From Pseudomonadota bacterium (GTDB taxonomy: Bacteria > Pseudomonadota > Alphaproteobacteria > Sphingomonadales > SMXR01): DNA of 64,000 nucleotides. Location of the stretch: positions 1 to 64,000 of the forward strand of contig JADFIA010000001.1 in NCBI GenBank assembly GCA_022566895.1. The letters run 5' to 3'. Positions 8,806-16,725 of the stretch are shown in pieces; positions within the stretch are counted from its first letter, which is position 1, and every line of letters begins with the position of its first letter. Below the pieces are notes generated by a model that saw only the letters and a list, made by a program, of their open reading frames with translations, was not told the origin of the DNA and made no database searches. The translations under genes and the position numbers were made by a program.

Positions 8806-9831
8806 TCAGGTTACCGTCCACGTCCGTCCCTGGCGGATGACTGCATCCAAATCGCCGATCCCGTGCTTTTTAATACTGGCATCTATCTGTTTCATGGCTG
8901 CGGCCTCAAAACTCTCGCTTGGAGCGGCATAAATCACTCCCAGAACGACAGGATAAGCAGGCGCTGTCAGAGACACCAACAGCTGAGCCAATATCGGGTT
9001 GGTCTCGTCATGGACAATAATATCCTTCTCGCCGACACCATCCTCGCCGAGGGTGACCACTTCGAGCCGCAGCTTGTCGGCGTTCAGTCTCAAACCCTTT
9101 TTATTCTCGGACCCGAAGAGCAGGGGCTCGCCGTGAACCGCATAGACCCTGGTTTCGGCTGCATTCGCCTTGTCCGCAAAGTCAGAAAAGACACCGTCGT
9201 TGTATACGATACAGTTCTGGAAGATTTCAACGAAGCTCGCACCCTTGTTTCGATGGGCCCGCTTGAACACATCAGGCATGTGCTTTTGGTCGGTGTCGAT
9301 CGTGCGCGCAACGAATTTGGCGCCAGCCCCCAGCGCGAAGGCGCAGGCAGAGACGGGGTTTTCAAACGATCCCTGAGGTGTCGACGGCGATCGCGTACCT
9401 GGCCTTGAAGTCGGCGAGTACTGGCCTTTGGTCAGGCCATAGATTTCGTTGTTAAAGAGCAGGATATTGAGATCTACATTGCGGCGCAGGACGTGAAGCA
9501 GATGGTTGCCACCTATGGAAAGGCCGTCCCCATCTCCGGTGATCACCCAGACATCCAAATCGGGATTGGCGAGTTTGACCCCTGTGGCGATGGCCGGCGC
9601 CCGACCGTGGATCGTATGAAAACCGTAGGTGGCCATATGATAAGGGAAGCGCGACGAACAGCCGATTCCCGAGACAAAAACCGTATTTTCGGGCCGCGCC
9701 CCAATCTCGGGCAAGGTCCGCTGCATGCATTTGAGGATTGCGTAATCACCGCAACCGGGACACCAGCGAACCTCCTGATCGCTTGTAAAATCCTTAGCAG
9801 TCAATTTTCCGGCTGTTGTGATCTCGTTCAT
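8806..9831 (-). CDS. korB: 2-oxoglutarate:ferredoxin oxidoreductase, beta subunit
   Basis: TPP-binding subunit of the two-subunit 2-oxoacid:acceptor oxidoreductase, which converts 2-oxoglutarate and CoA to succinyl-CoA with reduction of ferredoxin, or the reverse. Visible are the WCPGCGDYAIL and GIGCSSRFPYH cysteine motifs, and the TPP/Mg motif GDGDGLSIGGNH followed by LLFNNEIYGLTKGQ. The last cysteines probably hold the single 4Fe-4S cluster of this type. The length of 341 aa is normal. Its ATG overlaps the korA stop (ATGA), so the subunits are made in step. Substrate (2-oxoglutarate rather than pyruvate) is inferred from similarity to KorB. Confidence 0.9.
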   Translation of the reverse strand: MNEITTAGKLTAKDFTSDQEVRWCPGCGDYAILKCMQRTLPEIGARPENTVFVSGIGCSSRFPYHMATYGFHTIHGRAPAIATGVKLANPDLDVWVITGDGDGLSIGGNHLLHVLRRNVDLNILLFNNEIYGLTKGQYSPTSRPGTRSPSTPQGSFENPVSACAFALGAGAKFVARTIDTDQKHMPDVFKRAHRNKGASFVEIFQNCIVYNDGVFSDFADKANAAETRVYAVHGEPLLFGSENKKGLRLNADKLRLEVVTLGEDGVGEKDIIVHDETNPILAQLLVSLTAPAYPVVLGVIYAAPSESFEAAAMKQIDASIKKHGIGDLDAVIRQGRTWTVT

Positions 9832-11729
9832 GATGCAGCCCCTTTCCCGTTCAGTACATTCGCGATTGCACCCTCAATTTCTCTGATCTTGAACGGCTGA
9901 CCCTCCACTTTGTTGAGCGGCACCGCCTCGAGCAAGAAGCGATCGCGGAGCACCGTCATAAGCTGTCCGGTATTCATCTCCGGTACCAATACTTTCTTGT
10001 AGCTCTTCAATAGACCTTCAAGATTGCTCGGGAAAGGATTGAGGTGCCGCAAGTGAATGTGACTTACATCCAGACCCTTGTCCCGGGCCCGATGGACCGC
10101 CTGGTCGATCGGTCCAAATGTTGATCCCCAGCCAACCACCGCCATCTCGCCTCCCTCGGTGCCCTGAAAGACCTCCTGAGGCGGAATGTCCGCTGCTATG
10201 CCGGCAATTTTGGCCATCCGCGTATCGGTCATCTTCTGGTGGTTATCAGCGTCATAGGAAATGTGCCCGGTCTCGTAGCTTTTCTCGAGACCACCGATCC
10301 GATGCTCCAATCCCGGTGTTCCGGGCTTGGCCCAGGGGCGGGAAAGCGTTTCCGGATCGCGTTCGTAGGGATTAAAATGCTCGCCCTCTTCGGGTGGCGT
10401 CTCAACGATCTGAGTTGGAAATTTCTCCAGCGATTCAAGGTCGGGAAGCTTCCACGGCTCAGCCGCGTTAGCCGTATAACCATCCGACAACAGGATCACC
10501 GGCGTCATATACTTTGTCGCTATGCGAACCGCTTCGATAGCGGTTTCAAAACAGTCGCCCGGGGATCGCGTACCGATCACGGGCAACGGCGAGTCCCCGT
10601 TGCGCCCGTAAATGGCCTGATAGAGATCCGACTGCTCGGTCTTGGTCGGAAGACCCGTTGAGGGTCCGCCGCGCTGCGAATTTACGATGATAAGTGGCAG
10701 TTCCGTGGAAATGGCCAGGCCCATGGCCTCGGTCTTTAAGGCGATGCCCGGTCCGGACGACGAGGTCACTCCCAAAGAGCCGGCGAACGAGGCACCGATT
10801 GCCGCACAGATGGCTGAAATTTCATCTTCCGCCTGGAAGGTCACGATACCGAACTGCTTCATAGCCGCCAGCAAATGCAAAAGCGTCGAGGCCGGGGTAA
10901 TCGGATAGGATCCGAACATCAGCTTCAGACCGGCGCATTGGGCTCCGGCCACTAGACCCCAGGCCAGTGATTGGCTGCCGGTCACGGTCCGGTAGGTGCC
11001 CGGTTCGAGGTGAGCCGGACGAATCTCATAGCGCTTCAGATCACTCGACAGTTCTGCCGTTTCACCAAAGGCGTGGCCGGCGTTAAGAGCGGCAATATTG
11101 CTTTTGGCCACCTCCGGCATTTTTCCGAACTTGGTCTTAAGCCATTCGGTGATTGGCTTTCGCTGGCGCCCGAACATCCAAAGCATCAGCCCCAACGTCC
11201 ACATATTCTTGCAGCGAAGGGCGTCCTTGTTTGACAGTCCGAATTGCTTTACCGCCTCCAGCGTGTACGCCGTAATATCAAGGCGCATGACGCGGTAGCC
11301 CGAAAGAGAATCGTCTTCCAAAGGGTTGCTTTCGTAACCCGCTTTTTTCTGATTGCGGGCCGAAAACGAACCGGTATCCACGACTACCAGGCCGCCTTGT
11401 CGAAGATTGTCAATATTGACCTTTAAGGCGGCCGGGTTCATGGCCACCAGCACGTCGGGTTCGTCGCCGGCGGTCAATACACGGTCCGAGCCGAAATTGA
11501 TCTGAAAGGCCGAAACGCCGAAGGTGGTTCCGGCCGGTGCCCTGATTTCGGCGGGAAAATCGGGGAACGTTGACAGATCATGACCTGCCAGTGCGGTCGA
11601 AGCCGTAAACTGTGCCCCGGTTAGCTGCATGCCGTCGCCGCTATCGCCGGCAAACCTGACGACTACAGATTCAAGCTCGTCCAGCTCTGGCAACGACGGG
11701 TTCGTATTATCATCCACGCGTCTGTCCAT
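9828..11729 (-). CDS. korA: 2-oxoglutarate:ferredoxin oxidoreductase, alpha subunit (gamma-alpha fusion)
   Basis: The N-terminal 200 residues form the gamma (catalytic) domain, with VVRFAGDSGDGMQLTG. The remainder is the alpha/PFOR N-terminal domain, with FGSYPITPASTLLH and AEDEISAICAAIGASFAG. The fused 633-aa form is typical of the KorAB enzymes found in aerobic and microaerobic proteobacteria. It lies 56 bp after the ArsC-like gene and immediately before korB. With acnA elsewhere in the window, it could provide a ferredoxin-linked variant of the oxoglutarate step, running oxidatively or as carbon fixation. The direction cannot be told from sequence. No ferredoxin gene is adjacent. Confidence 0.9.
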   Translation of the reverse strand: MDRRVDDNTNPSLPELDELESVVVRFAGDSGDGMQLTGAQFTASTALAGHDLSTFPDFPAEIRAPAGTTFGVSAFQINFGSDRVLTAGDEPDVLVAMNPAALKVNIDNLRQGGLVVVDTGSFSARNQKKAGYESNPLEDDSLSGYRVMRLDITAYTLEAVKQFGLSNKDALRCKNMWTLGLMLWMFGRQRKPITEWLKTKFGKMPEVAKSNIAALNAGHAFGETAELSSDLKRYEIRPAHLEPGTYRTVTGSQSLAWGLVAGAQCAGLKLMFGSYPITPASTLLHLLAAMKQFGIVTFQAEDEISAICAAIGASFAGSLGVTSSSGPGIALKTEAMGLAISTELPLIIVNSQRGGPSTGLPTKTEQSDLYQAIYGRNGDSPLPVIGTRSPGDCFETAIEAVRIATKYMTPVILLSDGYTANAAEPWKLPDLESLEKFPTQIVETPPEEGEHFNPYERDPETLSRPWAKPGTPGLEHRIGGLEKSYETGHISYDADNHQKMTDTRMAKIAGIAADIPPQEVFQGTEGGEMAVVGWGSTFGPIDQAVHRARDKGLDVSHIHLRHLNPFPSNLEGLLKSYKKVLVPEMNTGQLMTVLRDRFLLEAVPLNKVEGQPFKIREIEGAIANVLNGKGAAS

Positions 11730-11785
11730 ATATCACTCAATATCGGGTTGCCGTATTCTTGGGGCAAGCCCGCTCTGCTCTCTGT

Positions 11786-12133
11786 TCAAAGGATATCCAA
11801 TACCGATTCCGGGGGCCGCCCAACCGCCGCCTGGGCACCATTTATGACAATTGGCCGCTCGATAAGAATGGGATTTTGTGCCATCGCGGCCACCAGCGCG
11901 TCCCGGTCAAGGCCCGGGTCGCCAAGGTTAAGCTCGCTGTATGCAGCCTCGCTTTTGCGTATGACGTCGCGAGGCTTGCGACCCAACAAATTCAGTACAG
12001 AATCGATCACTTCAGCCGAAGGGGGTGTCTCCAGATAAAGGAAAACTTCAGGATCGATTCCCCGCTCAGTGAGAAGGGCCATTGTCTGGCGTGATTTGCT
12101 GCAGCGAGGATTATGCCAGATGGTGACCTGCAT
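11786..12133 (-). CDS. arsC: ArsC-family (arsenate reductase-like) thioredoxin-fold protein
   Basis: Small cytoplasmic glutaredoxin-linked reductase family. At 115 aa it begins with the active-site loop HNPRCSKSRQT (Cys11), followed by the family signature LIERPIVI and AAVGRPPE near the C-terminus. The conserved arginine pattern is consistent with ArsC/YfgD proteins. AAGGGGC precedes the ATG at a suitable distance. No arsR, arsB or acr3 gene is near; it sits between pyrD and korA in a metabolic cluster. Physiological arsenate reduction is therefore unproven, and it could be a YfgD-like oxidoreductase of unknown substrate. Confidence 0.82.
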   Translation of the reverse strand: MQVTIWHNPRCSKSRQTMALLTERGIDPEVFLYLETPPSAEVIDSVLNLLGRKPRDVIRKSEAAYSELNLGDPGLDRDALVAAMAQNPILIERPIVINGAQAAVGRPPESVLDIL

Positions 12134-12235
12134 TCAAGGTGCCCCTTTTTTGGCATTCGGTTCCGATTGAGGACAGGTTTAGGCCGCATCCGCCGTCATG
12201 ACAACGGTTTTTCACAAAGTTCGGAGTGGAGATTG

Positions 12236-13315
12236 TCAGCCGTTGTGATCGGCTCCTACCGCCTCGGCCACCGACCCAAAGCCATCGGCGCTTAGCAATG
12301 CAGCCAGATCCTCATTAATGCGGCCGACCAATCGCGGGCCTTCAAAAATCAGTGCCGTATAGAGCTGAACCAGCGACGCGCCAGCACGAATTTTTTTGTA
12401 GGCGTCTTTGCCGCTGCTGATGCCGCCGACTCCAATTATCGGTATGCGGCCTTCGGTCAGGCGGTAAAGATCAAATAGAACCTGCGTTGAAAGGTCAAAG
12501 AGCGGTGCCCCACTGAGCCCGCCGGATTCGTTCCGATTGGGGGATTCAAGCCCTTGCGGACGCCAAACGGTGGTATTGGCGACGATTAAACCGTCTATTC
12601 CAACCTCGCTGGCGACCCGGGCGATTTGCTCCCTTTCCTCTTCCTCAAGATCTGGCGCGACCTTGACCAGGATCGGCGGGGGCGGGTCGTCGCGGTTTGA
12701 GCGTCCGCCCGCCAAGGCGCCTTTGGCCAATTCCACAACTTGTATTAATTGCGAGGCTGTTTGAAGGTCTCGTAGACCGGGTGTGTTCGGCGATGAAACG
12801 TTGATGACAAAATAATCCGCCAGATTTGCCAGCCGCCGGATCACGGTCGCGTAGTCCGCAATGGGGTCAGATGAGTCCCGGTTGGCGCCTACATTAACGC
12901 CGATGGGCCCCCGCCGATGTCTATTTAGCGCTTCAAGTCGAACCGCGGCCGCTTCGAGGCCGCGATTATTAAAGCCGAGCCGGTTAATGATCGCTTGGTC
13001 TTCGACGAGACGGAACAATCTGGGTGACGGATTGCCCGGCTGTGGAAGCGGTGTGATCGTGCCAACTTCGGCAAAGCCGAAACCAAGCCGCAAAAGGGCC
13101 CTCGGCACTTCGACGTTCTTGTCGAAGCCGGCCGCTATACCGACTGGATTTGAAAATGGAAGGCCCCAAACTGAGGTCGACAGTATCTCGGGATTGCGAG
13201 ACGCCGGCGCAAAGCGGGACAGCCCCATCTTGAGGGCCCTTATCGTCAGGCTGTGAGAGGCCTCGGGCGCCAGCGCGAAAAGTAACGGCCGCGCGATATT
13301 ATATAATCCTGTCAT
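12236..13315 (-). CDS. pyrD: Dihydroorotate dehydrogenase (quinone), class 2
   Basis: Oxidises dihydroorotate to orotate at the inner membrane, passing electrons to quinone in pyrimidine synthesis. The N-terminal helical extension (YNIARPLLFALAPEASH) is the membrane-associating part that marks class 2. The FMN barrel has PVGIAAGFDKN, the substrate loop INRLGFNN, INVSSPNTPGLR with the catalytic serine, and GVGGISSGKDAYKKI. At 359 aa the length is standard. AGGAGG lies upstream of the ATG, although at a rather long distance (about 13 nt). The gene lies upstream of the ArsC-like gene in a run of minus-strand genes. Confidence 0.95.
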   Translation of the reverse strand: MTGLYNIARPLLFALAPEASHSLTIRALKMGLSRFAPASRNPEILSTSVWGLPFSNPVGIAAGFDKNVEVPRALLRLGFGFAEVGTITPLPQPGNPSPRLFRLVEDQAIINRLGFNNRGLEAAAVRLEALNRHRRGPIGVNVGANRDSSDPIADYATVIRRLANLADYFVINVSSPNTPGLRDLQTASQLIQVVELAKGALAGGRSNRDDPPPPILVKVAPDLEEEEREQIARVASEVGIDGLIVANTTVWRPQGLESPNRNESGGLSGAPLFDLSTQVLFDLYRLTEGRIPIIGVGGISSGKDAYKKIRAGASLVQLYTALIFEGPRLVGRINEDLAALLSADGFGSVAEAVGADHNG

Positions 13316-13432
13316 ACGCAGCGACCGTTCCTCCTGATTGAGCGGACCCTGGCCGGCAAATTAAGGAAGAATGGCCGTCTTGCCAACCAGCTTCATCAGT
13401 CTAGTCACCAATAGGATCAAGAAATGAGGCGG

Positions 13433-13804
13433 TCAGCCCGCTTCGGCGGTTGTCTCAATATCTATGATACGGCAAGGCTCGCCGCTTCTAGCGATCAGGA
13501 TATCCCGGCCAACGCAGAGCTGACCCTTTTGGGCGCGAAAGGCGAAGTGGCCGTGAAACTTCAGCTGTGGACAGCTGTTTTCAAGATGCATGCGAAGACG
13601 CCGACCGTCGCGCATCTTTAATGCCACTACAGTATTGGTGAGCACCGAACTATCCTCGATTTCGCTGACCACGATACACGGTCGCGGTGTCTCGGAAGGA
13701 ACTGTGTCGGTCTGCGGCGTGGCCGTTTTAAAAGTCAGCACAAAACCCACCGCAAGCACCACGTGGAGGAAAGCAAGAACGGAAGTCTTTGAACAGTAAT
13801 GCAT
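13433..13804 (-). CDS. Small secreted protein with four cysteines (DUF6491-like pattern)
   Basis: The 123-aa product begins MHYCSKTSVLAFLHVV, a hydrophobic N-terminus that reads as a signal peptide or membrane anchor. The mature part has four cysteines (PRPC, ENSCPQL, GQLCVG, GEPC), enough for two disulfides in the periplasm. The order C...CP-x-L...F...QLC-x(2)-D...C resembles, from memory, the DUF6491 family of small periplasmic proteins; this assignment is tentative. The track ORF runs to 13891, but the ATG at 13804 gives the signal-like start and is preferred, although no strong ribosome site is seen. Function is unknown. It lies between pyrD and a PilZ gene. Confidence 0.55.
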   Translation of the reverse strand: MHYCSKTSVLAFLHVVLAVGFVLTFKTATPQTDTVPSETPRPCIVVSEIEDSSVLTNTVVALKMRDGRRLRMHLENSCPQLKFHGHFAFRAQKGQLCVGRDILIARSGEPCRIIDIETTAEAG

Positions 13805-13897
13805 GAGGGAGCCGCCCGTTATTTTGATGGCCGTCAGACTGTCAGAAAGGGGATGAACGGCGCCTGAACGGCACATCGCCGCGGGATCCATGAGGAC

Positions 13898-14239
13898 CTA
13901 TTCGCCGACCGCTGCGGCTTTGTCGGCATCAGAGGCATCAGCCAGACCGAATCGGGTCGCCGATTCTCCCAATGCTTCCCTGATGAATTTTGGGTCAGCC
14001 TCGAAGCGAATACCCAAGAGTTCCTCATCCGCCCAGGCGACGGTTCCGGAGATCTCGCCAATGCGGTCGAGGTGAAGCTTGAATTTGGTGCCCGGCGGCA
14101 GGGGAAGCCCGGCGTTGATCTTTGCACCGCCCAAGGAAATATTCCGAATCTGGCACTCAAAAGTGAACTCGCCAAACTCCAACTTGCCTTTCCAAAGGAC
14201 CGAGCGACGGGGCGAGCTTCGCTTCGTTTTCGACATCAT
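13898..14239 (-). CDS. PilZ-domain protein (putative c-di-GMP binder)
   Basis: A single PilZ domain of 113 aa, which in this family binds cyclic di-GMP and adjusts motility, polysaccharide or other outputs. The N-terminal RSSPR supplies the RxxxR half of the ligand site and RNISLGGA supplies the (D/N)xSxxG half; both fit the consensus. The beta-barrel strands continue through GTVAWADEELLGIRFE. AAGGTCAAT precedes two adjacent ATG codons (14239 and 14236). The gene diverges from the FKBP gene. The partner protein cannot be told from context. Confidence 0.85.
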   Translation of the reverse strand: MMSKTKRSSPRRSVLWKGKLEFGEFTFECQIRNISLGGAKINAGLPLPPGTKFKLHLDRIGEISGTVAWADEELLGIRFEADPKFIREALGESATRFGLADASDADKAAAVGE

Positions 14240-14417
14240 ATTGACCTTATTCTACCGACTGAACCTTTTACTAGCATAAAAAATCAGCTACTGCACGGTT
14301 GAAAAGCGAACAACCGGGATCCCGAAAAAGCACTTGGTGCGCGTACCTCGGCCCCCTATCATGCCCAGCGATGGAGAACCCCAAGTTCTTATCCCTTTGA
14401 ACGACCGGAGCAGAATA

Positions 14418-14894
14418 GTGATTTTTAGAAACAGAACGCTTGTCGCCAGTCTACTGCTGTTTGGCCTATTGGCCAGCTTGAGTAACGTTGCGCCAACCAA
14501 CGCACAGGCCAGCGCGGACGAGCTCTATTTGACGGAGAATGCCAAGAAGCCGGGGGTTATAATTCGACCGAGCGGGCTGCAGATTAAAGTGATCAGACGC
14601 GGCAAGGGGAGTTTTCCTAACGAATCCTCGGTGGTGCGGGTTAACTACGAGGGCAGGCTGATTGACGGAACAAAATTTGACAGCTCATATGATCGCGGCG
14701 AGCCGTCGGAATTTGAAGTCATAAGAGTGATCGATGGCTGGCAGGAGGCACTGCTCATGATGCAGATTGGCTCGGAGTGGGAGCTCGTGATTCCATCAAA
14801 GCTTGCCTACCAAGAGATAGGCGCCGGGGATGTTGTCCCGCCGGGCGCGACGCTGATATTTCGCGTCGAGCTATTGGCGATTGTCCGCCAGTAG
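14418..14894 (+). CDS. Secreted FKBP-type peptidyl-prolyl cis-trans isomerase
   Basis: A 158-aa periplasmic folding catalyst. The N-terminus IFRNRTLVASLLLFGLLAS is a signal peptide with likely cleavage after NAQA. The FKBP domain (about residues 55-155) contains VVRVNYEGRLIDGTKFDSSYDRG, then GWQEALLMMQIGSEWELVIPS and the end pattern PPGATLIFRVELL. The track start at 14334 adds an unrelated leader. The GTG at 14418 is preferred because GGAG stands 7 nt upstream and the signal peptide then starts at residue 1. It resembles the FkpA/FklB group and lies 38 bp before the AI-2E-family transporter gene on the same strand. Confidence 0.88.
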   Translation: MIFRNRTLVASLLLFGLLASLSNVAPTNAQASADELYLTENAKKPGVIIRPSGLQIKVIRRGKGSFPNESSVVRVNYEGRLIDGTKFDSSYDRGEPSEFEVIRVIDGWQEALLMMQIGSEWELVIPSKLAYQEIGAGDVVPPGATLIFRVELLAIVRQ

Positions 14895-14932
14895 GCACTG
14901 CAGGGCGTGTTTGAGTGAGCCAGGGATGAGAT

Positions 14933-16027
14933 ATGAATGTCGTAAGTGAGTGGTACCGGAGAACCTTTGCGGACCCTCAGGTCGTGCTATTGGTGCTGAT
15001 TCTGATCGGTGCCCTGCTCCTTGTCAATTTCTTCGGCCAGATGCTCGCCCCGGCGATAGCAGCGGTAGTTATCGCCTTCCTGTTGGATGGCCCGGCCGGG
15101 CGGCTGCGGGAAAAGGGCCTTTCGAACTCACTTGCGGTGAGCATAGTCTTCGTGACTTTCCTGGCTCTTGCGGTGGTGGCATTTTTTGCCATCCTGCCGC
15201 CGATCACCGGTCAATTGGGACAATTCTTTCTGCAGCTGCCAAGCATGATGGCCTCGCTGCAGGAAACTGTTGTGGAGCTCTCGAGATCCAATCCTGAATT
15301 TTTCGACGAGACACAAATCGCAGATTTGATCGCCCGCCTGCAGAGTGAACTGATCGCCTTGGGCCCTGCCAATGTAAAGGCCTTGCTGGGCAATCTCGCT
15401 GGGGCGATCAGTCTGGTCGTTTACACGATCCTGGTTCCGGTGATGGTGTTTTTCTTTCTAAAGGACAAGAAACTGATCATGAGCTGGATTGCCGGATACT
15501 TGCCGAATCACAAACCCCTGGTTGACAAGGTCTGGGCCGAGGTGGTGGCAAAAGCCGGCGACTATGCCCGCGGCAAGGTCTACGAGATTTTCATTGTTGG
15601 GTTCGCGGCCTTTGTCGTTTTTTGGGCGATCGATTTGCGTTTTGCCGCCTTTCTGGCGCTGTTGACCGGTTTGTCGGTCATTATTCCCTATTTTGGCGCG
15701 GCGCTGGTAACACTTCCGGTCGCACTCGTGGCCTTTTTCCAATGGGGGATCGGCAGCGAAATGTTGCTCGCGGTGCTGGTCTATTTGGGGCTGCAGGCGG
15801 TCGACGGGAATATCTTGGCGCCGTTGTTATTCTCCGAAGTCGTCAAATTGCACCCTAACGCCATTATTCTTGCCATTCTAATCTTTGGCGGTCTCTGGGG
15901 CTTTTGGGGTGTCTTTTTTGCCATCCCGCTAGCCACCGTGGCGCACGCGGTCATCAAGGGCTGGTCGGAGCACAGATCCTTGGCCGGCGCGGTATCCCAA
16001 GCGGCCGATGATGAAAAAGGGGCTTGA
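14933..16027 (+). CDS. AI-2E/PerM family membrane transporter
   Basis: Inner-membrane protein of 364 aa with seven or eight hydrophobic segments in the usual family order: two at the N-terminus, a soluble loop (residues 90-150), then a C-terminal block. The last part has GLSVIIPYFGAAL, the glycine/proline-rich LGLQAVDGNILAPLLFSEVVKLHPN and FGGLWGFWGVFFAIPLA, all typical of the PF01594 family. Members are linked variously to autoinducer export, Na+/H+ exchange or unknown solutes, so no substrate is assigned. Its TGA stop lies inside the -35 element of the lysis-module promoter. The gene is chromosomal housekeeping, not part of that module. Confidence 0.88.
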   Translation: MNVVSEWYRRTFADPQVVLLVLILIGALLLVNFFGQMLAPAIAAVVIAFLLDGPAGRLREKGLSNSLAVSIVFVTFLALAVVAFFAILPPITGQLGQFFLQLPSMMASLQETVVELSRSNPEFFDETQIADLIARLQSELIALGPANVKALLGNLAGAISLVVYTILVPVMVFFFLKDKKLIMSWIAGYLPNHKPLVDKVWAEVVAKAGDYARGKVYEIFIVGFAAFVVFWAIDLRFAAFLALLTGLSVIIPYFGAALVTLPVALVAFFQWGIGSEMLLAVLVYLGLQAVDGNILAPLLFSEVVKLHPNAIILAILIFGGLWGFWGVFFAIPLATVAHAVIKGWSEHRSLAGAVSQAADDEKGA

Positions 16028-16052
16028 CAAGCGCACGCTTTTATTAGACTAT
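16024..16052 (+). promoter_or_regulatory. Consensus-like sigma-70 promoter of the lysis module
   Basis: A perfect -35 hexamer TTGACA (16024-16029) is followed by a 17-nt spacer and GACTAT as the -10 (16047-16052). The -35 overlaps the stop codon of the upstream transporter gene. The expected start point falls inside the palindrome that follows, about 75 nt before the endolysin ATG. It is the best sigma-70-like promoter I saw in the window, but the call rests on motif reading alone. Confidence 0.6.
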
Positions 16053-16053
16053 T

Positions 16054-16077
16054 TGGTTATAAACAGAATTATAACCA
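16054..16077 (+). promoter_or_regulatory. Operator-like palindrome TGGTTATAA-N6-TTATAACCA
   Basis: Two perfect 9-bp inverted half-sites are separated by ACAGAA and lie immediately after the -10 element, over the predicted transcription start. This is where a dimeric repressor would block initiation or early elongation. It does not resemble the alphaproteobacterial LexA box (GTTC-N7-GTTC). I found no second perfect copy in the window. The protein that binds it is unknown. Confidence 0.5.
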
Positions 16078-16133
16078 CCAATTAGGAAACTTTTGGGCAT
16101 TCGCTTCGGCTTGCTTTCTTTTGGGGAGCTATT

Positions 16134-16607
16134 ATGCACCTCTCACCGCATTTCACACTTTCCGAAATGACCAAATCGCAAATCGCCCTACGTCGCGGCA
16201 TCGGCAATTCACTCGACCCAGGAAATCCAGACGATGCGGAAGTGATCAACAATCTGAGGCTCCTGTGCCTTGAGGTTCTGGAGCCGGTGCGTGAGGCTTT
16301 CGGTATTCCCTTTGCGCCATCGTCCGGTTACCGCTCGCCGGCCCTTAATACGGCGTTGGGCTCCAAGCCCACCTCGCAGCATGTCCTGGGGCAGGCGGTG
16401 GACTTCGAGCTACCGGGAATCCCGAACTTGAAATTGGCACAGTGGGTCCGAGACCATCTTAAATACGACCAGCTCATTCTGGAGTTTCATGAGCCCGGCG
16501 AGCCCGCCAGCGGTTGGGTGCACGTTTCCCTTAAGGAGACGGGCAACCGTCGGCGCGAGCTGACCATCAACCGCAAAGGTGTTTTCCCGGGACTTGGCAA
16601 GGCCTGA
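16134..16607 (+). CDS. Peptidase M15-family phage-type endolysin (D-Ala carboxypeptidase-like)
   Basis: A 157-aa zinc peptidase that should cut peptidoglycan peptides. The M15 signature SQHVLGQAVDFE gives the first His and the Asp ligands and GWVHVS gives the last His; SSGYRSP matches the preceding conserved loop. No signal peptide is present, which points to a cytoplasmic endolysin that needs a holin rather than an exported cell-wall enzyme. GGGGAGC lies 7 nt before the ATG. It is followed by two terminators, a holin-like gene and spanin-like genes, an order found in phage lysis cassettes. No capsid, tail, integrase or repressor gene lies in the window. Confidence 0.85.
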   Translation: MHLSPHFTLSEMTKSQIALRRGIGNSLDPGNPDDAEVINNLRLLCLEVLEPVREAFGIPFAPSSGYRSPALNTALGSKPTSQHVLGQAVDFELPGIPNLKLAQWVRDHLKYDQLILEFHEPGEPASGWVHVSLKETGNRRRELTINRKGVFPGLGKA

Positions 16608-16645
16608 AGGGACGGTTTTGAGGCGCCGGCATTTTGACGGCTCAC

Positions 16646-16671
16646 AGCCCGGAGTAGTCCGGGCTTTTTTT
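16646..16671 (+). terminator. Intrinsic terminator 1 inside the lysis module
   Basis: An 8-bp stem AGCCCGGA/TCCGGGCT closes on the 4-nt loop GTAG and is followed by six T residues. It stands 38 bp after the endolysin stop codon and before the holin-like gene. Confidence 0.85.
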
Positions 16672-16681
16672 ATGAACCAAC

Positions 16682-16708
16682 GGCCCGGGATTTCCCGGGC
16701 CTTTTTTT
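16682..16708 (+). terminator. Intrinsic terminator 2 inside the lysis module
   Basis: An 8-bp all-GC stem GGCCCGGG/CCCGGGCC with loop ATTT is followed by seven T residues. It begins only 10 bp after terminator 1 and ends 17 bp before the holin-like ATG. The tandem pair should strongly separate endolysin transcription from the downstream genes unless it is overcome by antitermination. Confidence 0.85.
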
Positions 16709-16725
16709 GTGGAAAGGAAGAAGAA

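Noticed and set aside
16054-16077. LexA/SOS box in front of the lysis module
   Set aside because: The palindrome lacks the GTTC-N7-GTTC pattern used by alphaproteobacterial LexA, so I list it only as an unidentified operator.
16579-16725. N-terminal extension of the holin-like ORF
   Set aside because: It would be translated through two strong terminators and lies before a clear ribosome site at the 16726 ATG.
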